The translations under genes and the position numbers were made by a program. DNA of 10,039 nucleotides from 2-01-FULL-39-10-A sp964565795 (GTDB lineage: Bacteria > Patescibacteriota > Microgenomatia > Levybacterales > UBA12049), in contig CAZMGC010000032.1 in the NCBI GenBank assembly GCA_964565795.1, positions 1-10,039 of the forward strand. Direction: 5' to 3'. Below, one piece after another: positions 1-5,149 of the stretch. A model generated the notes under the pieces. The model did no database searches and was not told where the DNA came from. It worked only from the letters and a program-made list of their open reading frames with translations. Position 1 is the first letter of the stretch. Every line of letters starts with the position of its first letter.

Positions 1-51
1 GCACGTGAGGCTCATAATCTCACAGGCTAGGCGCAACTCCTAGCCCCGCAA
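1..51 (+). tRNA. tRNA with CAT anticodon, 3' part only (probably tRNA-Met, perhaps initiator)
   Basis: The window opens inside a tRNA. The visible parts are the 3' strand of the D stem (1-4), anticodon stem TGAGG/TCTCA (6-10 and 18-22), loop CTCATAA (11-17) with anticodon CAT at 13-15, a four-base variable loop, T stem CTAGG/CCTAG (27-31 and 39-43), acceptor strand CCCCGCA (44-50) and discriminator A51. CCA is not encoded; CAT follows. The acceptor end CCCCGCA-A matches bacterial initiator tRNA, where A72 faces an unpaired C1. However, the anticodon stem lacks the three consecutive G-C pairs typical of initiators. The T loop is CGCAACT instead of the usual TTCRANY. Elongator Met is possible. 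Lysidine-type Ile2 is less likely because a tRNA-Ile(TAT) lies at 2219-2290. The 5' half is outside the window. Confidence 0.7.
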
Positions 52-61
52 CATAGTCATT

Positions 62-85
62 AAGGAAGCTTAGGCTTCCTTTTTT
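62..85 (+). terminator. Intrinsic terminator after the CAT tRNA
   Basis: An 8-bp perfect stem, AAGGAAGC (62-69) with GCTTCCTT (74-81), has a four-base loop TTAG. A T run continues to 85. It sits 10 bases after the tRNA end and is a standard Rho-independent terminator for that transcript. The next gene's promoter follows directly, and any -35 contact for it would fall inside the terminator's 3' arm. Confidence 0.85.
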
Positions 86-95
86 GGTTAAATTT

Positions 96-112
96 TGGTA
101 TATTTAACGGCC
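96..112 (+). promoter_or_regulatory. Extended -10 promoter placing the transcript start at the GTG of the DUF62 gene
   Basis: TG (96-97), one base, then TATATT (99-104) forms an extended -10 box. Exactly 8 bases separate it from GTG at 113. Transcription normally begins 6-8 bases after the -10 box, so the mRNA would begin at or within a base or two of the start codon. No good -35 box is seen, which suits an extended -10 promoter. No ribosome binding site is present. Confidence 0.6.
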
Positions 113-892
113 GTGGACAAAACATTAATACTAATCTCAGATTACGGAACTGGTGATCCCGCTTTTACAGAGGTTATAATTAGATTACGCAACCTCATTC
201 CTGACGTATTTATTCACACTCAATCTACTCCCCCTTTCTCTACGATTAATACTGGTTTTTGGATTTATCAGGTCGCATTAACTCCGAATTTAAAAAATAC
301 ATATATTTTCTCTAACACTGCACCAAGGAAAGACAAAAAGCATGCTCAGAAAAACAACAAAGGAGAAGTTCTAATGTATGCAAAACTTAAAAATGGCTTC
401 GAATTAGTTGGAATTAATGCTGGCTATAATTTTTCTTTTATAAAACCATTTATAGAGGAATTTAACCATGTAATTGTAGAAAATGAAGGTTCACAATTTA
501 GAAGTCGAGACAAATACCCTTTCCCTGTAGCTAAAATGATTCAAGGAGATAAATCTTTTATTGGAATCCCAGAAAGCACAAGCATTATTCCCGATGCTCC
601 AAAAAGAGTTATTGCTTCAATTGATGGCTATGGCAACATAAAAACCTCCATTTATTCTTCTGAAGCTAAATACAAGCCTGGCCAAATGCTTTCTGTTGAC
701 ATAAACGGAAAAAAACACGTAGCCACTTATACAGATGGTACATTTAATATTCACGAAGGAGAACTTGCTTTCGCGCCAGGCTCTTCAGGCCACGAGGATA
801 GATTTATGGAATTATTTTTGCGGGGTGGATCTGCTTCAAATTTATTTCAAAATCCCTCAGTAGAAAATGAAATTAAGATCAAAGAGTCTTAA
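113..892 (+). CDS. Divergent SAM hydroxide adenosyltransferase (DUF62/SAM_adeno_trans) family protein
   Basis: The product is 259 aa from GTG at 113, close to the family's usual length. This start is preferred over an in-frame TTG at 95, which lies inside the -10 promoter box. The start at 113 also puts the family's N-terminal strand-and-loop motif (SDYGTGDPAF, residues 9-18) at its usual place. The C-terminal domain is clearly recognisable, with DGYGNIKTSI (171-180) matching the DxxGNxxTN signature and PGSSGHED (222-229) near the end. Family members hydrolyse S-adenosylmethionine to adenosine and methionine; chlorinases and fluorinases are relatives. Two signatures are altered here. The canonical VVDPGVG segment reads IFSNTAPRKD (65-74), and the canonical FHGRD reads FRSRD (129-133). 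The Asp and His of the known Asp-Arg-His triad therefore seem lost. The fold is likely kept, but SAM hydrolysis is doubtful. The gene is convergent with the next one, and the stop codons overlap. Confidence 0.75.
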   Translation: MDKTLILISDYGTGDPAFTEVIIRLRNLIPDVFIHTQSTPPFSTINTGFWIYQVALTPNLKNTYIFSNTAPRKDKKHAQKNNKGEVLMYAKLKNGFELVGINAGYNFSFIKPFIEEFNHVIVENEGSQFRSRDKYPFPVAKMIQGDKSFIGIPESTSIIPDAPKRVIASIDGYGNIKTSIYSSEAKYKPGQMLSVDINGKKHVATYTDGTFNIHEGELAFAPGSSGHEDRFMELFLRGGSASNLFQNPSVENEIKIKES

Positions 893-1227
893 TTCTTAAA
901 TAAATTAACCCATTTTTGCCAATTTGGAATATTTTCGACCTCTTTTTTCTCTTTTTTTTGAATTAAGCCTTCTGGAACAATAACTCCCGACTCCCCAGGG
1001 CGTACCATAAAAAGCTTATTTCTAGCTTCACTTTCAACAAAATTTTCGTCACTAACTAGGACTAGCTGCTGTTTTAATTTCTCATTTTCACGTTTTTCCC
1101 GCTTTAAATCATTTTCTGCAGTTACAACCAAGTCTTGCTTGCTCCATAAATCATAAATTGAGCGCAAAAGAGTATTAATTAAGAGTATGCAAGCAACAAT
1201 TGCGATGAAGAAAAATATTTTTTTCAT
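889..1227 (-). CDS. FtsB/DivIC-type septum formation initiator protein
   Basis: This 112-aa single-pass membrane protein has a very short lysine-bearing N-terminus, one hydrophobic helix (about residues 4-20), then a charged coiled coil (about 30-60). The family motif follows at about 63-80 (FVESEARNKLFMVRPGES), resembling the DivIC/FtsB signature of a Tyr/Phe-Ile/Val-Glu stretch, an Ala-Arg pair and a Pro-Gly-Glu. Family members join FtsL and FtsQ/DivIB in the divisome and help activate septal peptidoglycan synthesis. The C-terminal tail ends in a Trp-x-x-Trp segment (about 103-106) followed by a Leu-Phe. FtsB and DivIC cannot be told apart from sequence alone, so no symbol is given. ATG at 1227 has no Shine-Dalgarno sequence. 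Its stop overlaps that of the convergent DUF62 gene by two bases, leaving no room for a terminator. Confidence 0.85.
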   Translation of the reverse strand: MKKIFFFIAIVACILLINTLLRSIYDLWSKQDLVVTAENDLKREKRENEKLKQQLVLVSDENFVESEARNKLFMVRPGESGVIVPEGLIQKKEKKEVENIPNWQKWVNLFKN

Positions 1228-1229
1228 AG

Positions 1230-1267
1230 TTGACTACGAGCTCAGAACTGTGATATTATAGGCCATT
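1230..1267 (+). promoter_or_regulatory. Strong promoter of the recombinase gene, predicted leaderless
   Basis: The -35 box TTGACT (1230-1235) matches five of six consensus bases. An 18-base spacer leads to an extended -10: TG at 1251-1252, one base, then TATTAT at 1254-1259. Eight bases separate the -10 from ATG at 1268, so transcription should begin at or just before the A of the start codon. There is no ribosome binding site, in line with a leaderless mRNA. Confidence 0.75.
1255..1260 (-). promoter_or_regulatory. -10 box of the FtsB/DivIC gene, overlapping the recombinase -10
   Basis: Read on the minus strand, 1260-1255 is a perfect TATAAT, 27 bases upstream of the ATG at 1227. The predicted transcript would have a leader of about 20 nt without a Shine-Dalgarno sequence. 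No good -35 box is seen. The same base pairs serve as most of the -10 box for the recombinase on the other strand. Confidence 0.55.
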
Positions 1268-2128
1268 ATGAATCAAATAAAACTCGCTGATGCCAGTTCG
1301 CAGTTCAAAAGTTTCCTAAAAGACAAAGGTCATTCGACCTCTACAATTGTAGCATACGGAAAAGATATCGAGCAGCTAGTTGGCTTCTTAAATGAGCTCG
1401 AAAGACAACATGTTCATGATGTTTCTAAGGAAGATATTGAAGCTTTCTTGGCAAAAATGAACAATGATGGATATACTCCTAAGTCAATTTCTAGAAAAAT
1501 TAACTCTACGAGAACTTTTTATAGGTTCTTAAAAGTTAACGAATTCATTACAGACGACCCTTCCCTACTTGTCGCTCATCCTAAATATCAGTTAGCTCCA
1601 CCTAGAATTCTAACTCCAACTGAATATAGAGCGCTTCGAGATGCAGCAAGAAATGACGCTAGAATGAGCGCAATTATTGAATTATTACTTCAAACTGGAA
1701 TCAGAATTGGAGAATTAACAGCATTAAGGCTTTCAGACATTCAAAAAGACTCACTTCACATCCCACCAATGGAAAAACACGGCGAACGCTTAGTACCCCT
1801 TAATAAAAGAGCTCAGGAAGCCTTAAAAAGGTATTTAGAAGTACGTCCAAAAGTAACAGAAGATCATTTGTTTATTACTAAATCTGGAAAACCTTTCTTA
1901 ATCAGAAACATTAGAACTTCAGTAGAAAGATACTTTAGATTAGCTGAGATCAAAAACGCTAAGGTTAACGATTTAAGACATACATTCGTAGCCCATCACT
2001 TAAAACACGGAGCTTCAATTGTTCTATTAAGTAAAATTCTTGGCCACAAGAGACTTTCAACTACAGAAAGATATTTAGAATACGTTCCAGATAGAGCTTC
2101 AGAATCACAAGTCCTCTCAGAGTTATAA
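1268..2128 (+). CDS. XerC/XerD-family tyrosine recombinase
   Basis: The product is 286 aa, a normal length for Xer proteins (about 290-300). The N-terminal SAM-like core-binding domain (about 8-105) begins with the typical FLKDKGHSTSTIVAYGKDI helix-turn pattern. The catalytic domain (about 115-280) shows Arg146 in TGIRIGE, Lys170 in the beta-hairpin, Arg237 and His238 in NDLRHTF, His260 in LGH and nucleophile Tyr269 in TTERYLEY. The first His of the usual HxLRH box is Asn234 here, an unusual change at a catalytic site. Such enzymes cut and rejoin DNA through a 3'-phosphotyrosine bond. In compact genomes a single Xer often resolves chromosome dimers at dif. An integrase role is less likely, since no phage or transposon genes are nearby. 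The neighbouring tRNA and inverted repeat keep the possibility open. ATG at 1268 is fixed by the promoter 8 bases upstream. Confidence 0.88.
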   Translation: MNQIKLADASSQFKSFLKDKGHSTSTIVAYGKDIEQLVGFLNELERQHVHDVSKEDIEAFLAKMNNDGYTPKSISRKINSTRTFYRFLKVNEFITDDPSLLVAHPKYQLAPPRILTPTEYRALRDAARNDARMSAIIELLLQTGIRIGELTALRLSDIQKDSLHIPPMEKHGERLVPLNKRAQEALKRYLEVRPKVTEDHLFITKSGKPFLIRNIRTSVERYFRLAEIKNAKVNDLRHTFVAHHLKHGASIVLLSKILGHKRLSTTERYLEYVPDRASESQVLSEL

Positions 2129-2136
2129 ATACTACC

Positions 2137-2210
2137 AATACTACAAATAAATACCAATAGCTCAATATTTAAATATTTGTTTATTTGATATTTGTGGCAT
2201 TTGTAGTATT
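2137..2210. repeat. 12-bp perfect inverted repeat around an AT-rich palindrome
   Basis: AATACTACAAAT (2137-2148) is exactly mirrored by ATTTGTAGTATT (2199-2210), 50 bases apart. Between them lies a 14-base perfect palindrome, AATATTTAAATATT (2164-2177), and several degenerate ATTTGT units. On the left, AATACTACC, AATACTACA and AATACC form short direct repeats. The structure fills the gap between the stop of the recombinase and the 3' end of the convergent tRNA. It could end transcription from both sides, although no clear GC-rich stem with a T run is present. It could also be a recombinase or regulator binding site. Function is unknown. Confidence 0.6.
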
Positions 2211-2218
2211 AACGCGTG

Positions 2219-2290
2219 TGGGCTAGCTTGGATTTGAACCAAGGACATCTACTTTATAAGAGTAGCGCTCTACCCCTGAGCTACTAGCCC
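2219..2290 (-). tRNA. tRNA-Ile with anticodon TAT (reads AUA)
   Basis: A full 72-nt cloverleaf is visible on the minus strand. Acceptor stem GGGCTAG/CTAGCCC pairs 7 of 7, with D stem GCTC/GAGC and anticodon stem CTACT/AGTAG. The loop CTTATAA has TAT as its middle triplet. The variable loop is ATGTC, the T stem is CTTGG/CCAAG with canonical loop TTCAAAT, and the discriminator is A at 2219. CCA is not encoded. Bacteria usually read AUA with a CAT-anticodon tRNA-Ile2 modified to lysidine by TilS; a TAT tRNA is a rare alternative that needs no lysidine. ATA codons are common in the genes of this window. Confidence 0.93.
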
Positions 2291-2302
2291 TGAATTCCAC
2301 AC

Positions 2303-2311
2303 ATTATAACA
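2303..2311 (-). promoter_or_regulatory. Extended -10 promoter of tRNA-Ile
   Basis: On the minus strand TG (2311-2310), one base, then a perfect TATAAT (2308-2303) lies 12 bases before the mature 5' end at 2290. This would leave a precursor leader of about five bases. The position expected for a -35 box (about 2326-2331) reads TTCGAA, a weak match. The promoter fits in the 43-bp gap after the ATPase gene, so the tRNA can be expressed on its own. Confidence 0.65.
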
Positions 2312-2333
2312 TCAATGAGGCGTTTTTCGAAGT

Positions 2334-4697
2334 TTATAGTTGCGCGCGTTGGCCTATTACCTGCTCTATCACATTTACATCTTTTCCATATTTAAGTCTT
2401 GATAATTCCTTTATCAACTCTGCAACTCTTGGATTTTTAGCAGCTTGCTCTTGCTCCATGTCTTTAGTCGTATCCAGAGAGAATGGAGGAACAGGTTCAC
2501 CGCTTACTACAGTTCTCATATAGCAGTTGAAGCGGTCAATGTTTATGAGATCAGCTTCAGAAAATGTAGGCTGGAACTCATGTTGAAGATAATTTGCATC
2601 AGTTACTCCTACACGAAAAGCAGCCAGTGTACCAACGTTTCCGAAAATAGCATTCTTAACTTCTTCTTCCATCTGCCCTATAAACTGGTTTGCAACTATG
2701 AGGTCCAAACGATATTTTCGAGCTTCGGAGAGAATTTGGGCAAAGTCAGGTGTAGCGAAGTTCTGGAACTCATCTACGTAAAGAAAGAAATCTTTTCTCT
2801 GCTCCATTGGCATATTTTGCCTGCTCATTGCTGCAATTAAGATTTTTGGAACCAGAATAAGACCTAAGAAACTAGAGTTCTCTTCCCCAATTTTTCCTTT
2901 AGAAAGATTTATTAGAAGAATCTTCTGGTTATCCATGACATATTTCATATTAAATGCAGATTCACTTTGCCCGATAATATTTCTCATAGTTTTATTCGTA
3001 ACAAAACGACCGAATTTCGAGACGATATAATCTAAAACTTCTGATTTATGGAAGTCTGAAGTTTGGGCAATCTGATCAGTCCAATATCTTCTAACGATTG
3101 GGTCCTGAACGTGTGGCAAGAGCTCCTGAACGAAATTTGCATCTGTTAAAACGCGCACGACCTCAATGAAAGTGCTTCCTTTTCTACTCATAACTGTTAA
3201 CATCGCATTACGAATCGCATGCTCAAAGCGAGGTCCGATGATTCCTGTCTTGTTAGGATCATAAAGCTTATACATAAGTCCAACTATCGAAGAAACTACA
3301 TAATGTTTTTCTTCTTCTGTATCAGCCTCAAGCATATTAAGCCCCATTGGACGAGCGGTATCTGAAGGATCAAATAAAATTACATCTTCTGCGCGCTCCG
3401 GAGGAATCATTTGGAGAATATCTTCAATAAGATCTCCATGCGGATCCACTACCCCAACTCCCTCTCCATTTTTAATATCTTGAAGGATCATTTGCTTGAG
3501 AAATTCAGTTTTTCCAGTTCCTGTTTTTCCAATAATATACATGTGTCTTCTTCTATCATCACGCTCTACGAATACATCACGGGAAAGACCTCTATAAACA
3601 CTTTTGCCTAAGAAAAGACCAGTTGTTGGAACATGGGCTGCTACCGGAGCCCTCTTAGAACTGACCCAGAATATATGAGGAGTTGCCACTGATTTATTTG
3701 GGAAATGGAAAATAGTCGCAAGCTCTTCTGAACTTAAAATTGAAGGAGCACCACGTCTTTGATGATATCTATAAATAAAATCATCCATAAAAGCTTTTTG
3801 TCTTTTTACAGCTACTTTTGTAAAAGAGTTATGTCCAGAAAATTGACTAAAAGCATTCTTAATATTATTTAAATGCGCTTCCGCGCTTTCCTTGGTAGAT
3901 GATGCTACAACCAGTCTAACAACTGTATTAAATCCTGGTTTACTTACTTTTGATTCTATGGATTCAAGCTGTTTTGCATCAACTGAATATTTAGCTGTCT
4001 CAGGGTTTGCTTCTTCTTTTTTAGTATGAGATACATGATCTTTTCCTGCCTTTTTCCACTCAGACTCTGCAGGGGAAATAAGGATCTGGATCGCAGCCCC
4101 CTCCCCTTCAGTCATCTTTGCAAGAACTGAAGTAATCGTAGATAAAGGGTCAACTGCAAATTCTTTATATGTTTTTATAGGTTCGTAATTATCTTTTTTA
4201 AGACCAAGCTGAGCAAAGGCCACCTTAGAGTTTTCTCCGAAAATGTTATAGTCATTTCCCACAACAAACCCTTCCCTTAAAGAAGTTTTTTCAGTTACCT
4301 CTTTTATTTCAGCATCGGGATATGCTCCGTTTATCTGCTTTTCGACAAAATCCTTATACTTATTTGGAGTTGAGATAAAAAACCTTATGTCACCTGGCAT
4401 CCCAACTATTTCAAAAGAAAGAACTGGCTGGTCGACTAACCATTGCGGCTTCCCGCTTTTATGAAGCGATGCAAAACTAGAAAAAAGCTGCTCTGCTGCA
4501 TCAATTTTTATTTCATTATCCCTAGGAAGAGCAATTTGAAGAAGAGTTGAATCAAGAGACGCTTTTTCTCGATTCCTAAATTTATATCTTAAAGCAAGAG
4601 CGTATCCTATTCCTCCAATTGCAGCAGAAAGAAGGCCAAGTATTAAGATGGCCAACATCAAATTGAACATTAACGCAAAAGGATTTCCTCCTAACAT
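2334..4697 (-). CDS. Membrane-anchored TraG/VirB4/HerA-like ATPase (type IV secretion-type)
   Basis: This 787-aa protein has one or two N-terminal membrane helices (about residues 7-36). An approximately 340-residue region without clear motifs follows, then a P-loop ATPase of the FtsK/HerA superfamily. Walker A is GKTGTGKT (390-397). A conserved VVDPHGD lies at 416-422 and Walker B at FFLYVDE (637-643), with Asp642 and Glu643. The Gln-containing segment NQFIGQM is at 670-676. VDPHGD and DEFQNF are typical of the DNA-pumping ATPases of type IV secretion and conjugation, so it probably moves DNA or protein at the inner membrane. No other secretion component is encoded here except perhaps the 130-aa protein three bases upstream. 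Stand-alone copies like this seem common in Patescibacteria genomes (recalled, not checked). ATG at 4697 has only a weak AAGG about 11 bases upstream, so translational coupling is likely. Substrate and partners are unknown. Confidence 0.85.
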   Translation of the reverse strand: MLGGNPFALMFNLMLAILILGLLSAAIGGIGYALALRYKFRNREKASLDSTLLQIALPRDNEIKIDAAEQLFSSFASLHKSGKPQWLVDQPVLSFEIVGMPGDIRFFISTPNKYKDFVEKQINGAYPDAEIKEVTEKTSLREGFVVGNDYNIFGENSKVAFAQLGLKKDNYEPIKTYKEFAVDPLSTITSVLAKMTEGEGAAIQILISPAESEWKKAGKDHVSHTKKEEANPETAKYSVDAKQLESIESKVSKPGFNTVVRLVVASSTKESAEAHLNNIKNAFSQFSGHNSFTKVAVKRQKAFMDDFIYRYHQRRGAPSILSSEELATIFHFPNKSVATPHIFWVSSKRAPVAAHVPTTGLFLGKSVYRGLSRDVFVERDDRRRHMYIIGKTGTGKTEFLKQMILQDIKNGEGVGVVDPHGDLIEDILQMIPPERAEDVILFDPSDTARPMGLNMLEADTEEEKHYVVSSIVGLMYKLYDPNKTGIIGPRFEHAIRNAMLTVMSRKGSTFIEVVRVLTDANFVQELLPHVQDPIVRRYWTDQIAQTSDFHKSEVLDYIVSKFGRFVTNKTMRNIIGQSESAFNMKYVMDNQKILLINLSKGKIGEENSSFLGLILVPKILIAAMSRQNMPMEQRKDFFLYVDEFQNFATPDFAQILSEARKYRLDLIVANQFIGQMEEEVKNAIFGNVGTLAAFRVGVTDANYLQHEFQPTFSEADLINIDRFNCYMRTVVSGEPVPPFSLDTTKDMEQEQAAKNPRVAELIKELSRLKYGKDVNVIEQVIGQRAQL

Positions 4698-4700
4698 AAT

Positions 4701-5093
4701 TTAAGCTGCCTTATCTATTTCGTGTTGAACTCTTAATCTTCCTCTTTGATCCTGTCTACCAAACACTCTTCCTGCATCTGCATTACCATCGGTAGCTTTC
4801 CCCACACTTGCTGCTAAAGCAGCTTCTCGTGTAGAGAACATGTCAGGTAAAGTAATTATGTCTCCCGTAATTGTCTTATGAGCTGGCGGATGTTGCTGGA
4901 CGCCTGGAACAGTCTCTGCCAGTGAAAGATCTGGAATTTTTACAGCCTTAACTGTATCCTTAAGCTCCTCAGGCACTTGAACATGCGCATGAGTTTGGGT
5001 TACCAAGTCTTCAGTTTGAGCTGTGGCTACCTGAGAAACATCAGCTTCAATCTGCTGCTCTTGTAATACTGTTAAATTTGGATCTTCATTCAT
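4701..5093 (-). CDS. Unknown 130-aa soluble protein paired with the ATPase
   Basis: No family is recognised. The 130-aa sequence starts acidic and Gln/Thr-rich, with no signal peptide or membrane helix. Its middle is low in complexity and Pro/Val-rich (about 38-75) and is probably disordered. It ends in a basic, Arg/Gln-rich stretch (about 105-125: GRVFGRQDQRGRLRVQHE) that might bind nucleic acid or the ATPase. It has its own promoter with a -10 box 8 bases before ATG 5093 and no ribosome binding site. Its stop lies three bases before the ATPase start, so the two are surely co-transcribed and probably act together. The reading frame is believable because of this promoter, the tight spacing and its length, but function is not known. 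Confidence 0.75.
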   Translation of the reverse strand: MNEDPNLTVLQEQQIEADVSQVATAQTEDLVTQTHAHVQVPEELKDTVKAVKIPDLSLAETVPGVQQHPPAHKTITGDIITLPDMFSTREAALAASVGKATDGNADAGRVFGRQDQRGRLRVQHEIDKAA

Positions 5094-5110
5094 ATATAAC
5101 TATATTATCA
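5094..5110 (-). promoter_or_regulatory. Extended -10 promoter of the 130-aa/ATPase unit, predicted leaderless
   Basis: On the minus strand TG (5110-5109), one base, then TAATAT (5107-5102) is followed by exactly 8 bases and ATG at 5093. The core TGATAATATAG is nearly identical to TGATATTATAG before the recombinase gene. No convincing -35 box is seen. A GCTA-GT-TAGC inverted repeat lies just upstream (about 5117-5126), where a regulator could bind, but this is speculative. Confidence 0.65.
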
Positions 5111-5149
5111 CAATAAGGCTAACTAGCTTGAAATAATCTTTACAAAAAA

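Noticed and set aside
95..112. In-frame TTG at 95 as the start of the DUF62 gene
   Set aside because: It lies inside the extended -10 box of the promoter, has no ribosome site, and adds six residues before the family's usual N-terminus. GTG at 113 fits promoter spacing and protein family.
2164..2177. dif site for Xer recombination in the central palindrome
   Set aside because: It does not show the 11-6-11 layout or known dif half-site bases, and AT-rich palindromes arise easily by chance.
2137..2210. CRISPR array or transposon ends
   Set aside because: There are no regularly spaced direct repeats of adequate length, no target-site duplication and no transposase gene.
2445..2840. Plus-strand open frame of 131 codons within the ATPase gene
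   Set aside because: It is antisense to conserved ATPase motifs, including Walker B. The translation has no recognisable domain and there is no promoter or ribosome site.
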